Both the position numbers and the translations under genes were made by a program. DNA of 54,267 nucleotides from an uncultured Oscillospiraceae bacterium. GTDB lineage: Bacteria > Bacillota > Clostridia > Oscillospirales > Ruminococcaceae. Position 1 is the stretch's first letter. Each line of letters begins with the position of its first letter. Shown piece by piece: positions 32,556-40,522 of this stretch. The notes beneath the pieces are model-generated. The model made no database searches. It had not been told where the DNA came from and saw only the letters and a list, made by a program, of their open reading frames with translations. The DNA lies in NCBI GenBank assembly GCA_900540595.1, contig UQGL01000016.1, forward strand, positions 1-54,267, read 5' to 3'.

Positions 32556-34754
32556 ATGGCAATTAAAATTGCTCTGGCAGGCAACCCGAACTGCGGTAAA
32601 ACCACCCTGTTCAACAGCCTGACCGGTTCTAACCAGTATGTCGGCAACTGGCCCGGCGTCACCGTTGAGAAGAAGGAGGGCAAGCTGAAGGGTCACGACG
32701 ATGTCGTGATTCAGGACTTGCCCGGTATCTACTCGCTGTCTCCCTACACGCTGGAGGAGGTCGTTGCCCGCGGCTACCTCGTCAACGAAAAGCCCGATGC
32801 CATCCTCAACATCATTGACGGCACCAACATCGAGCGCAACCTTTATCTGACCACCCAGCTTATTGAGCTGGGCATCCCCGTTGTCATGGCTGTCAACATG
32901 ATCGACCTCGTCCGCAAGAACGGCGACAAGATCGACCTGAAGAAGCTGTCCAACGAGCTGGGCTGCGAGGCCGTCGAGATCTCCGCCCTGAAGAACGAGG
33001 GCAGCGACAAGGCCGCCGAACTGGCCGTTGCCGCCGCCAAGAAGGGCAAGGCAGGCGAGCTGCCCCACGTCTTTACCGGCAGCGTGGAGCATGCCATCGC
33101 CCACATCGAAGAGTCCATTCAGGGCAAGGTCGATGACCGCTTCCTGCGTTGGTACGCCGTCAAGCTGTTCGAGCGTGACGACAAGGTGCAGGCTGAGCTG
33201 AACCTGAGCAAGGAGCTGCTTGACCACATTGATGCCCACATCGCTGACTGCGAGAAGGAGATGGACGATGACGCCGAGAGCATCATCACCAACCAGCGCT
33301 ACGCTTACATCAACGGCGTTGTTGACAAGGCCGTCAAAAAGAAGCCCCGCACCGAGAACCTGACCGCCTCCGATAAGATCGACCAGTTCGTCACAAACCG
33401 TATTCTGGCGCTGCCGATCTTCGCAGCCATCATGTGGCTGATGTATGCCATCGCAATGGGCACCTCCGTTGCGGACGGCGGCATCGGCATCGGCACCTTT
33501 GCCACCGACTGGACCAACGATGTTCTGTTCGGCGAGATCGTCCCCAACGCTCTGGGCGGCCTGCTGGAGTCCATCGGCGTGGCTGACTGGCTGTACGGCC
33601 TGATCATGGACGGCATCGTTGCCGGTGTCGGCGCGGTTCTGGGCTTCGTTCCCCAGATGCTCGTTCTGTTCTTCCTGCTGTCCATTCTGGAGGATGTCGG
33701 CTACATGGCCCGTGTCGCCTTCATCATGGACCGTATCTTCCGCCGCTTCGGTCTGTCCGGCAAGAGCTTCATCCCCATTCTGGTTGGTACCGGCTGCGGC
33801 GTTCCCGGTGTTATGGCTTCCCGTACCATCGAGAACGAGCGTGACCGCCGTATGACGATCATGACCACCTGCTTCATTCCCTGCGGTGCCAAGATGCCCA
33901 TCATCGGCCTGATCGCAGGTGCTCTGTTCGGCGGCAGCAGCTGGGTCGCCACCTCCGCTTACTTCATTGGCTTCGCGGCCATCATCATCTCCGGCATCAT
34001 CCTGAAAAAGACGAAGTTGTTCGCCGGTGATCCTGCTCCGTTCGTTATGGAGCTGCCCGCTTACCATGTGCCCGCATGGGGCAACGTCCTGCGCGCTACT
34101 TGGGAGCGCGGCTGGTCCTTCATCAAGCGTGCCGGCACCGTCATTCTGGCTGCCACCATCATCCTGTGGTTCCTGCAGGGCTTCGGCTTCGAGAACGGCG
34201 CCTTCACGATGGTCGAGGATCAGGACAACTCCATCCTGGCTATCGTTGCAAGCGCAATTTCCTGGATCTTCATCCCGCAGGGCTTCGGCAACTGGCGTGC
34301 AACCGTCGCTTCTATCTCCGGCCTGATCGCCAAGGAGAATGTCGTCGGTACCTTCGGTGTTCTGTATCACTATGCTGACGAGCTGTCTGACAACGGCGAC
34401 GAGATCTGGCCCGAGGTTGCTGCCAGCTTCACCGCCCTCTCCGCTTACAGCTTCATGATCTTCAACCTGCTGTGCGCTCCCTGCTTCGCTGCTATGGGCG
34501 CCATCAAGCGCGAGATGAACAACGGCAAGTGGACTGCCATCGCCATCGGCTATATGTGCCTGTTTGCCTACTGCGCTTCTCTGGTCGTCTATCAGATCGG
34601 CGGCCTGATCACCGGTGAGGTCGGCTTCAACTTCTTCACCATCGTTGCTGTCGCTATTATCGCCTTCACGATCTACCTGCTGTTCCGCCCCAACAAGTAC
34701 GAGGGTGTCAACGAGGTTCAGTTCGATTCCAAGAAGGCTGTTGCTTCCAAGTAA
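32556..34754 (+). CDS. feoB: Ferrous iron transporter FeoB
   Basis: A 732-residue membrane protein importing ferrous iron. The N-terminal G domain has G1 GNPNCGKTT (8-16), the switch region YVGNWPGVT, G3 DLPGIYSLSPYT and G4 NMID. A helical linker follows, then the membrane domain with two gate regions, including VPVLVGTGCGVPGV-like GTGCGVPGVMASRT and PCGAKMPI. The C-terminus is a normal length. AAAGGGG precedes the start. Codon choice is richer in GCT/TCT/GTT than its neighbours, suggesting high expression. Regulation by the iron-box array upstream is inferred. Confidence 0.97.
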   Translation: MAIKIALAGNPNCGKTTLFNSLTGSNQYVGNWPGVTVEKKEGKLKGHDDVVIQDLPGIYSLSPYTLEEVVARGYLVNEKPDAILNIIDGTNIERNLYLTTQLIELGIPVVMAVNMIDLVRKNGDKIDLKKLSNELGCEAVEISALKNEGSDKAAELAVAAAKKGKAGELPHVFTGSVEHAIAHIEESIQGKVDDRFLRWYAVKLFERDDKVQAELNLSKELLDHIDAHIADCEKEMDDDAESIITNQRYAYINGVVDKAVKKKPRTENLTASDKIDQFVTNRILALPIFAAIMWLMYAIAMGTSVADGGIGIGTFATDWTNDVLFGEIVPNALGGLLESIGVADWLYGLIMDGIVAGVGAVLGFVPQMLVLFFLLSILEDVGYMARVAFIMDRIFRRFGLSGKSFIPILVGTGCGVPGVMASRTIENERDRRMTIMTTCFIPCGAKMPIIGLIAGALFGGSSWVATSAYFIGFAAIIISGIILKKTKLFAGDPAPFVMELPAYHVPAWGNVLRATWERGWSFIKRAGTVILAATIILWFLQGFGFENGAFTMVEDQDNSILAIVASAISWIFIPQGFGNWRATVASISGLIAKENVVGTFGVLYHYADELSDNGDEIWPEVAASFTALSAYSFMIFNLLCAPCFAAMGAIKREMNNGKWTAIAIGYMCLFAYCASLVVYQIGGLITGEVGFNFFTIVAVAIIAFTIYLLFRPNKYEGVNEVQFDSKKAVASK

Positions 34755-34793
34755 TTTGGGGTGTATCATGCTTCCGGAAAGGAGCGGATTTCT

Positions 34794-35003
34794 ATGATGG
34801 AATTTTTGGCAACTAACTTCAACCTGCCTACGATCATCGTTTCGATCATCGTCTTCGGCGGTACCGGCTGGCTTATGTACCATGAGCACAAGACCGGCGG
34901 CCTTGGCTGCTGCGACGGCTCCTGCGGGGGCGGCGGATGCGGCGGTCACGGCGGCTGCACAGGGAACTGTAAAGCCTGCGGCGGTGCCTGCCACAGCAAC
35001 TAA
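34794..35003 (+). CDS. FeoB-associated Cys-rich membrane protein
   Basis: A 69-residue protein with one membrane helix (about 9-27) and a C-terminal tail packed with Gly and Cys (GCCDGSCGGGGCGGHGGCTGNCKACGGACHSN), giving eight or so Cys. Such proteins usually follow feoB in Firmicutes and may bind incoming metal. The start at 34794 has GGAAAGGAG upstream, 39 nt after feoB. The region after it forms a terminator, so it is probably the last gene of the main feo transcript. Confidence 0.88.
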   Translation: MMEFLATNFNLPTIIVSIIVFGGTGWLMYHEHKTGGLGCCDGSCGGGGCGGHGGCTGNCKACGGACHSN

Positions 35004-35018
35004 ACACAATAGTGCCTG

Positions 35019-35058
35019 AAAAGGGGCGCGGGTCCGTTCGTGGCCTGCGCCCCTTTTT
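35019..35058 (+). terminator. Terminator after the feo operon
   Basis: GGGGCGC (35023-35029) pairs with GCGCCCC (35047-35053) with an A-run before and TTTTT after. It lies only 22 nt before the DtxR-like gene, which may depend on read-through. Confidence 0.8.
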
Positions 35059-35079
35059 GGCGTAAAGGAGAGAGATGCC

Positions 35080-35469
35080 ATGACCCTGACCGATTCCAAC
35101 CTGCGGTATCTGCTGGCCATCCACCATCTGGCGCAGCAAAACACGGAGGTTTCCCCGCTGGCCCTCGCGCAGGTCATGGGCGTAACCAAGCCCAGCGTGA
35201 CCAGCATTTTGACCAGCCTGATGAAGCAGGGGGCCGTTGTTCGGCGGCGGTACGGCAAGATCTATATCACCGACCGCGGCGTGCTTTACGCGCGGTATTA
35301 TGATGCGCTGGTTGAAAAAATATTGCAGCATTTTCCGTTGGCAGACATGGGCTTTACCCCCGAGGAATGCCGCAGCGCCGCGGTGGCCATGGCCGTGTCG
35401 CTGCCCGCAAGAGAGATCGACGAGAAGTGCGAGAGCCTGTACGGGGAGGATTGTAGGGAGGGGTCTTGA
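35080..35469 (+). CDS. DtxR/MntR-like metal-dependent regulator
   Basis: A 129-residue regulator with a winged helix at about 5-65 (VSPLALAQVMGVTKPSVTSILTSLMKQGAVVRRRYGKIYITDRG) and a helical metal/dimer region at about 70-120 carrying Glu, His and Cys residues (TPEECRSAAVAM, DEKCESLYGE). There is no SH3 tail. The start at 35080 has AAAGGAGAG upstream. Its place after feoB makes it the best candidate to bind the GTTAG-N6-CTAAC dyads. The last six residues come from a dispersed repeat that begins at 35453, so the C-terminus has been replaced or extended by that insertion. Confidence 0.85.
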   Translation: MTLTDSNLRYLLAIHHLAQQNTEVSPLALAQVMGVTKPSVTSILTSLMKQGAVVRRRYGKIYITDRGVLYARYYDALVEKILQHFPLADMGFTPEECRSAAVAMAVSLPAREIDEKCESLYGEDCREGS

Positions 35470-35504
35470 CCCCTCCGCGGGGCGTCGAGGACGCCGCCCC
35501 CTAC
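35453..35504. repeat. 52-nt GTAGGGA repeat, copy 1
   Basis: Contains the dyad GAGGGGTCTTGACCCCTC then GGCGTC/GACGCC and ends CCCCCTAC. Identical over its 52 nt to 37390-37441. Overlaps the end of the DtxR-like gene. Confidence 0.85.
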
Positions 35505-35505
35505 A

Positions 35506-35553
35506 GTAGGGGAGAGATTTATCCCTCACGGGAGGGTCAAGACCCTCCCCTAC
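35506..35553. repeat. 48-nt companion repeat
   Basis: Starts GTAGGGGAGAG and ends with GGGAGGGTC/GACCCTCCC and CCTAC. It follows the 52-nt copy after one base, the pair forming inverted ends. Confidence 0.75.
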
Positions 35554-35587
35554 AAATCACCCATAAAAATTCCCTTTGCAAATTCTA

Positions 35588-35616
35588 TTGCACACTCGCC
35601 CGAATTGTGGTAAAGT
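35588..35616 (+). promoter_or_regulatory. Promoter for dapL
   Basis: TTGCAC (35588-35593), 17 bp, TAAAGT (35611-35616). Confidence 0.6.
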
Positions 35617-35653
35617 TAGACTATATGAAGGTATAGATAAGAGGGGGACTATC

Positions 35654-36838
35654 ATGCAGCTGAATCCGCATTACGCAGAATTGAATGAGAGCTATCTCTT
35701 CAGCACCATCGCCCACAAGGTGGCCGACTACCAGAAGGCCCACCCCGATGCTGACATCATCCGTTTGGGCATCGGCGATGTCACGCTGCCGCTGGCCGCA
35801 TCGGTGACAGAGGCAATGCACCGCGCAGTCGAGGAACAGGGGCACAAGGATACCTTCCACGGCTACATTCCCAGCGAGCAGGGCTATGAGTTCCTGCGCG
35901 ATGCCATCCGCAGCTACTATGCTGACCACGGCGTTGCGCTGGATATGTCGGAAATTTTTGTATCTGACGGTGCCAAGAGCGATCTGGGCAATCTGCTCGA
36001 CCTGTTCAGTCAGGACAACACGATCCTTGTGCCCGACCCGGTCTACCCGGTCTATGTGGATGACAATGTGATGGCCGGCCGCAAAATTCTCTACCTTCCC
36101 GCCACGGCAGAAAACCACTTTCTGCCGATGCCGGACGAAGCGCCCCATGCGGATATTGTCTACATCTGCAGCCCCAATAACCCTACCGGCGCGACCTATT
36201 CGGTCGAGCAGCTCAAGGCTTGGGTCGCATGGGCCAAGGCCAACGATGCCGTCATCCTGTTTGACGCCGCGTATGAGTGCTTTGTGACCGAAAAGGGTCT
36301 TGCCCGCAGCATCTTCGAGGTCGAGGGTGCCAAAGAGGTTGCCATTGAGGTCTGCAGCTTCTCCAAGATTGCGGGCTTTACCGGCACGCGCTGCGGCTAC
36401 ACCATCGTGCCGCAGGCGCTGGCCGGCGGCAAGCTGAACAAGATGTGGCTGCGCCGCCAGACCACCAAATTCAACGGCGTTGCCTATGTTGTGCAGCGCG
36501 GTGCCGAGGCCGTCTTTACCGAGGAGGGCATGCGGGAGATCCAGCAGAATCTGGATTACTACCGCACCAACGCCGCCGTCATCGCGTCCGCGCTGGACGA
36601 GGCCGGCATCTGGTACTGCGGAGGCAAGAACAGCCCCTACCTTTGGCTGCGCTGCCCCAACGGGATGGGCAGCTGGGAGTTCTTTGACTGGCTGCTGGAA
36701 AACGCCCATGTTGTCGGTACCCCCGGCGAGGGCTTCGGCCCCTGCGGCAAGGGATATTTCCGCCTGACTGCGTTCGGCGATGCCGCGCGCACCAAGGAGG
36801 CTGCCGCGCGCATCAAAGCCGCGCTGGCAAAACTGTGA
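35654..36838 (+). CDS. dapL: LL-diaminopimelate aminotransferase
   Basis: A 394-residue fold-type I PLP aminotransferase that makes LL-diaminopimelate directly from tetrahydrodipicolinate, serving lysine and cell-wall synthesis. Typical DapL features are the N-terminal LNPHYAELNESYLFSTIAHKVADY, the IRLGIGDVTLPL segment, the PNNPTGA loop and the PLP lysine in CSFSKIAGFTGTRCGY. Length fits the DapL family. The start at 35654 follows GAGGGGGAC; a longer start upstream overlaps the promoter and is rejected. The PNPOx-like gene follows 19 nt later in the same unit. Confidence 0.94.
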   Translation: MQLNPHYAELNESYLFSTIAHKVADYQKAHPDADIIRLGIGDVTLPLAASVTEAMHRAVEEQGHKDTFHGYIPSEQGYEFLRDAIRSYYADHGVALDMSEIFVSDGAKSDLGNLLDLFSQDNTILVPDPVYPVYVDDNVMAGRKILYLPATAENHFLPMPDEAPHADIVYICSPNNPTGATYSVEQLKAWVAWAKANDAVILFDAAYECFVTEKGLARSIFEVEGAKEVAIEVCSFSKIAGFTGTRCGYTIVPQALAGGKLNKMWLRRQTTKFNGVAYVVQRGAEAVFTEEGMREIQQNLDYYRTNAAVIASALDEAGIWYCGGKNSPYLWLRCPNGMGSWEFFDWLLENAHVVGTPGEGFGPCGKGYFRLTAFGDAARTKEAAARIKAALAKL

Positions 36839-36857
36839 TCAAGGGAGGATGTCTGCC

Positions 36858-37268
36858 ATGAAACCGAATGAAGAGATCCTGGAATTCCTGAAGGAGAATC
36901 CCACATTTTACCTTGCCACTGTCGATGGCTATCTGCCCCGCGTGCGTCCCATCGGCTTTGCGATGTGGTACAACGGCCACCTCTGCATTGCACTGGGCAA
37001 GCACAAGGCGGCCTACAAGCAGCTGCTTGACAACACAAATCTGGAGATCTGCGCCGCCAACGACCGCGGCGAGTGGCTGCGCGTACAGGGCACAGCCAAC
37101 TTTGACAACACGCCCGAGGCTCAGGCCGCCGCGTTTCAGGTCATGCCCCAGCTGGCAGACCTGTACAACGAGGAGACCGGCAACAAGCTGGGCATCGTCT
37201 ATCTGGATCATCTGTCCGCCAAGCTCTTCTCCATGTCCGGCACTGTAAAGGACATTATGAGCTACTGA
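36858..37268 (+). CDS. Pyridoxamine-5'-phosphate-oxidase-like flavin-binding protein
   Basis: A 136-residue split-barrel protein of the PNPOx-like superfamily (EEILEFLKENPTFYLATVDGYLPRVRPIGFAMWYNGHLCIALGKHKAAYKQL...). Members bind FMN or F420 and have varied or unknown roles; true PdxH is longer. The ATG at 36858 is preferred to one at 36849 because AAGGGAGG then has a 9-nt spacing. It is co-transcribed with dapL, a PLP enzyme, but a functional link is speculation. Confidence 0.85.
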   Translation: MKPNEEILEFLKENPTFYLATVDGYLPRVRPIGFAMWYNGHLCIALGKHKAAYKQLLDNTNLEICAANDRGEWLRVQGTANFDNTPEAQAAAFQVMPQLADLYNEETGNKLGIVYLDHLSAKLFSMSGTVKDIMSY

Positions 37269-37283
37269 TACTTACGTAAAGCC

Positions 37284-37322
37284 AATGCCCCGGTGTGCGT
37301 TTTTGCGTACCGGGGCATTTTT
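37284..37322 (+). terminator. Intrinsic terminator of the dapL unit
   Basis: AATGCCCCGGT (37284-37294) pairs with ACCGGGGCATT (37309-37319), then TTT. Confidence 0.85.
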
Positions 37323-37342
37323 GCGTTGCCGAGAGCGGGCAC

Positions 37343-37441
37343 GGGCGGATATGGAATCCGCCCCTACACCCCCCCTTAAAAATTGACTTGTAGGGAGGGG
37401 TCTTGACCCCTCCGCGGGGCGTCGAGGACGCCGCCCCCTAC
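37343..37441. repeat. Two GTAGGGG-family repeats
   Basis: 37343-37367 is a GGGCGGATATGGAATCC stem ending CCCCTAC. 37390-37441 is the second, identical copy of the 52-nt GTAGGGA repeat. They fill the gap between the converging dapL unit and thiT. Confidence 0.85.
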
Positions 37442-37453
37442 AAACCGGCAAAC

Positions 37454-37488
37454 AAAAATCCCGGTACGCTCATATCGTGCGTACCGGG
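37454..37488 (-). terminator. Intrinsic terminator of thiT
   Basis: CCCGGTACG (37460-37468) pairs with CGTACCGGG (37480-37488); on the minus strand ATTTTTG follows. Confidence 0.85.
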
Positions 37489-37503
37489 AAAAGTATTTAG
37501 CTC

Positions 37504-38070
37504 TTACTGCTCCTGCGCCGCAAACAGCTGCGGGGCGGCCTTGTAGATCAGCACGGCGGCAACAGTCGTCAGGATGGTCTCTGGCAGCATGTAGCTGCCG
37601 TTGTAGGTCAGGCTGTACGTCCAAGCGGGCAGACCGTCGCTCAGGTTGCCCCAGATCAGCACGCCGGACAGGAAGCTGCACATAAAGCGGATGAAGCAGA
37701 CGACCGCCGTGCCGACGGCCACGCCGACGAGGCGATTCTGGAACGGCTTTGCGATGACACAGGCCAGACCCAGCAGGGTAAAGGCCAGCACATAGTCCAA
37801 CAGGATCATGCCGACCAGCGGCAGGATGCCGGGTGCCGGGGGTGCGTAGAAGCCCAGCAGCATCTGCAGCAGGCTATTGACAAAGCCGGTGAAAAGGCCC
37901 CACTTCACGCCGTGGCGGAAGGAGATCATGATGAACGGCAGCATGCTGAACAGCGTGATGGAGCCGCCGTTGGGCAGCTCATAGATCTTGATGTTGGCCA
38001 GCACCGTGCCGAGGGCGATCATCAGGGCGCACTCAACGAGGGTACGGGTCTTGGAATAGGTTTTGGACAT
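37504..38070 (-). CDS. thiT: ECF-type thiamine transporter substrate-binding subunit ThiT
   Basis: A 188-residue membrane protein with six helices that captures thiamine for an energy-coupling-factor transporter; the ATPase and EcfT subunits are encoded elsewhere. The ThiT pattern is clear: TLVECALMIALGTVLANIKIYELPNGGSITLFSMLPFI, then the aromatic thiamine-binding region including SYMLPETIL near the C-terminus. The ATG at 38070 is preferred over a GTG nine bases upstream because GAGGAG then has proper spacing. A TPP riboswitch with a terminator lies in the leader, confirming control by thiamine pyrophosphate. Confidence 0.95.
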   Translation of the reverse strand: MSKTYSKTRTLVECALMIALGTVLANIKIYELPNGGSITLFSMLPFIMISFRHGVKWGLFTGFVNSLLQMLLGFYAPPAPGILPLVGMILLDYVLAFTLLGLACVIAKPFQNRLVGVAVGTAVVCFIRFMCSFLSGVLIWGNLSDGLPAWTYSLTYNGSYMLPETILTTVAAVLIYKAAPQLFAAQEQ

Positions 38071-38105
38071 GGTATCCACTCCTCAAAAAAATGTAACACA
38101 AAACA

Positions 38106-38139
38106 GAAAAAGCGCCCGCAGGGTATTCCTGCAGGCGCA
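38106..38139 (-). terminator. Riboswitch expression-platform terminator
   Basis: GCGCCTGCAGG pairs with CCTGCGGGCGC on the minus strand, followed by TTTTTCTG. It lies between the TPP aptamer and thiT, so ligand binding would favour termination. Confidence 0.8.
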
Positions 38140-38157
38140 AAAAGCGTTATGACGGGG

Positions 38158-38256
38158 GTCAAACTTCCTACGCCGGCATTACCCGGATCAGGTTCAAGGC
38201 GACCCAAAACTGCGGTTTGTTTTGATCTCAGCCGAGGATGCCCCTCAGCGCCCCTG
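38158..38256 (-). promoter_or_regulatory. TPP riboswitch (THI element)
   Basis: On the minus strand the conserved THI-box parts appear in order: GGGGC start, GGCTGAGA, then TTGAACCTGATC, GGGTAATGCC and AGCGTAGG-type GGCGTAGGAAG. The order and spacing are those of the known aptamer. It controls thiT. Confidence 0.95.
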
Positions 38257-38274
38257 TTTTTATGTCCATCTTCC

Positions 38275-38302
38275 ATTATACACGCCGCCATGCGTTTGTC
38301 AA
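38275..38302 (-). promoter_or_regulatory. Promoter for the thiT riboswitch transcript
   Basis: Minus strand TTGACA (38297-38302), 16 bp, TATAAT (38275-38280). Confidence 0.85.
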
Positions 38303-38353
38303 GCGCCATCCTTCCACTCCTTCAGCAAGTATGAGGTGGCGAAAGCCTGACGC

Positions 38354-38387
38354 AAAAAGAGGACGCCCTCACGAGCGTCCTCTTTTG
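38354..38387 (-). terminator. Terminator of the PTS IIA gene
   Basis: AAAAAGAGGACGC pairs with GCGTCCTCTTTT; T-rich on both exits. Confidence 0.85.
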
Positions 38388-38397
38388 CTATCTAAAC

Positions 38398-38913
38398 TTA
38401 CTTGCTGACCTTGATGAGGTCTGCGCCCGGCTCGACATCGCCGGAGGCCACAACCTCGACAGCCTTGAAGTCATCGGTGTTGGTTACGACCGTGATGACC
38501 ACGGCAGGGTGACCGGCAGCTGCGATCTTGCCCAGATCCATCTCCAGCAGCAGATCGCCCTTCTTTACCTTATCGCCGACCTTGACCTTCGGGCTGAAGC
38601 CGTCACCCTTCATCTCAACGGTATCCACGCCGACATGGATCAGGATCTCAACGCCGCCGTCAGCCATAATGCCCAGCGCATGGCCGCTGTCGGGGGCCTG
38701 GGTGATCTCACCGCCGGCAGGGGCAAAGACCTTGCCCTCGCTGGGGTCAATGCCGCAGCAGGTGCCCAGAATGCCCTGTGCAAACACCTCATCGGGGATG
38801 TTCTCCATCGGCACAAAGGCACCCTTGGCATCAGCAGCCAGCATCATGGGGAAGGTCGGCTCCGCAGGTGCGGCAGGTGCAGCAGATTTCTTCAGAAAGT
38901 CAAAAAATCCCAT
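38398..38913 (-). CDS. PTS glucose-type EIIA domain protein
   Basis: A 171-residue soluble IIA(Glc)-like phosphocarrier of the sugar phosphotransferase system. The active His is in VEILIHVGVDTVEMKG (about 96-111), with the partner His in DSGHALGIM. A short Ala/Pro-rich N-terminal stretch (about 8-20) precedes the domain. It stands alone with its own promoter and terminator, so it may serve several IICB permeases or a regulatory role. AAGGAG lies before the start at 38913. Confidence 0.93.
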   Translation of the reverse strand: MGFFDFLKKSAAPAAPAEPTFPMMLAADAKGAFVPMENIPDEVFAQGILGTCCGIDPSEGKVFAPAGGEITQAPDSGHALGIMADGGVEILIHVGVDTVEMKGDGFSPKVKVGDKVKKGDLLLEMDLGKIAAAGHPAVVITVVTNTDDFKAVEVVASGDVEPGADLIKVSK

Positions 38914-38961
38914 CGTTCATTTTCTCCTTCGTAAGCCCTTTGCGGGCGTTTTCATGGTTCT

Positions 38962-38990
38962 ATTATACCCCCCGCCCCGTCAAAAAGCAA
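38962..38990 (-). promoter_or_regulatory. Promoter for the PTS IIA gene
   Basis: Minus strand TTGCTT (38985-38990), 17 bp, TATAAT (38962-38967). Confidence 0.75.
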
Positions 38991-39005
38991 GGCGGGCAGA
39001 CACTT

Positions 39006-39572
39006 TTACATCTGCTCCATCACGGCGCGTATCGCCTGCCAGGTAATGCGCGCAATCTCGGCCGGCGGCGGCTGGAACTGATTTTCCTGCCAGGCCGCAA
39101 TCGTACCAAAGCAGCCGTTGACCGCAAAGGAAAGCATATATTTCTGATCCTCAGTCCCGCCGGTGGGGGCAAAGTTGCCCCAGCAGCGCTCGGCTATGAG
39201 CCGCTTTACGCTGGAGGTAAACTCCGACTCCCAGCTTTTGCCGTAGAGAGCGGCGCACAGGTCGGGGTTCTCGGTCAAATAGGTAAAGAGCGCCACCAGC
39301 GCTGTGGGGACATCCTCCTGCGAGATGCTGGGGATCAGGGTATCCATCAGCTCATTCAGCCGCTTCAGCTGGGCGGCCTCCATCTGGTCCATCAGGGCAT
39401 AAATATCGGTGTAATGAAAGTAGAATGTGCCGCGGCTGATACCGGCCAGCTCCGTCAATTCACGCACCGTGATCTCACGCAGACTTTTTTGCTGCAGCAG
39501 CGTGATCAGCGCCTGATACAGCCGCTGCTTGGTCATGCGCACACTGCGGTTGGCGTCCCCCTTGGCGTTCAT
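39006..39572 (-). CDS. TetR-family transcriptional regulator
   Basis: A 188-residue regulator with an N-terminal TetR helix-turn-helix (TKQRLYQALITLLQQKSLREITVRELTELAGISRGTFYFHYTDIYAL, about 14-60) and an all-helical ligand domain of the type found in TetR proteins near dihydroxyacetone-kinase or stress genes. The ATG at 39572 is chosen; the longer GTG start overlaps the GAGGAAGG ribosome site. It is divergent from the HD-hydrolase gene. Its target genes are unknown. Confidence 0.88.
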   Translation of the reverse strand: MNAKGDANRSVRMTKQRLYQALITLLQQKSLREITVRELTELAGISRGTFYFHYTDIYALMDQMEAAQLKRLNELMDTLIPSISQEDVPTALVALFTYLTENPDLCAALYGKSWESEFTSSVKRLIAERCWGNFAPTGGTEDQKYMLSFAVNGCFGTIAAWQENQFQPPPAEIARITWQAIRAVMEQM

Positions 39573-39607
39573 TGTATGCACCGCCTTCCTCACGATTTAC
39601 TACTTTA

Positions 39608-39636
39608 AGAATAGCCGTTTTTAATACTGATGTCAA
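39608..39636 (-). promoter_or_regulatory. Promoter for the TetR gene
   Basis: Minus strand TTGACA (39631-39636), 17 bp, TATTCT (39608-39613). Confidence 0.7.
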
Positions 39637-39701
39637 GGATTTTTAAACCATTTGTACTAAAATGTCTGTCTTTGTTGACGGTTTTTTATCAAATTCGCAG
39701 T

Positions 39702-39729
39702 TTGCACACCGGTGCGGTTATGCTACAAT
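39702..39729 (+). promoter_or_regulatory. Promoter for the HD-domain gene
   Basis: TTGCAC (39702-39707), 16 bp, TACAAT (39724-39729). Confidence 0.65.
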
Positions 39730-39748
39730 AGGGGCGGGGAGTGATATT

Positions 39749-40522
39749 ATGAAAATCGACCGTGCCCGCGCGCAGCGGGCCTTTGCCGACTATGCTGCAC
39801 ATTACAACACCGCTGACCCGAAGGTAAAGCTCAAGATCGACCACACCTACCGCGTGGCAGCCCTCTGCAGCAGGATCGCTGAAAGTCTTTCGATGCCACA
39901 GCAGGACATCGACCTTGCATGGCTGAGCGGCATACTGCACGATGTGGGCCGCTTTGAACAGCTGCGCCGGTACAACACCTTTATTGATGCGCAGTCGGTC
40001 AGCCATGCTGCGCTGAGCGTCTCGGTCCTGTTTGACGAGGGGCGCATCCGGGATTATCTCGATGACACCAACGCCGACAGCCTGCTGCGCGCGGCGGTGG
40101 AGTGGCACAGTGCCTTCCGCCTGCCGGACGGACTGGATGAACGCACGCAGCGGCTCTGCCAGATCCTGCGGGACGCCGATAAAATCGACATCCTGCGCGT
40201 CAATGTCGAGACCCCGATGGAGGAAATTTACAATGTCACCACAGCCCAGCTGCGCCAAAGCCCCGTGACCCCGGCTGTGATGGACGCCTTTTATGAGCAT
40301 CATTGCGTACTGCACAGCCTGAAAAAATGGCCCGCGGACAACGCCGTGGGCCATGCATCTCTGGTATTTGAGCTGTGCTATCCCGAAAGCCTGCGGATCG
40401 TAGACGAGCAGGGGTGGCTTTGGCGGCTGCTGGCCTTCAAAACCGACAACCCCGACACCGCACGGGCGTTTGAAAAGATCACCGCAGAAATGAAGCGGTG
40501 GCTCAAGGCCAACGGCTGTTAA
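39749..40522 (+). CDS. HD-domain phosphohydrolase
   Basis: A 257-residue metal-dependent hydrolase. The HD signature residues are His32, His64-Asp65 (SGILHDVGRFEQ) and a later Asp in RDADKIDILR (about 148). Members hydrolyse nucleotides or cyclic nucleotides; the specific substrate is not evident. The start at 39749 has GGGGCGGGGA upstream. It ends overlapping the tail of the convergent symporter gene by 4 nt, with no terminator between. Confidence 0.9.
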   Translation: MKIDRARAQRAFADYAAHYNTADPKVKLKIDHTYRVAALCSRIAESLSMPQQDIDLAWLSGILHDVGRFEQLRRYNTFIDAQSVSHAALSVSVLFDEGRIRDYLDDTNADSLLRAAVEWHSAFRLPDGLDERTQRLCQILRDADKIDILRVNVETPMEEIYNVTTAQLRQSPVTPAVMDAFYEHHCVLHSLKKWPADNAVGHASLVFELCYPESLRIVDEQGWLWRLLAFKTDNPDTARAFEKITAEMKRWLKANGC

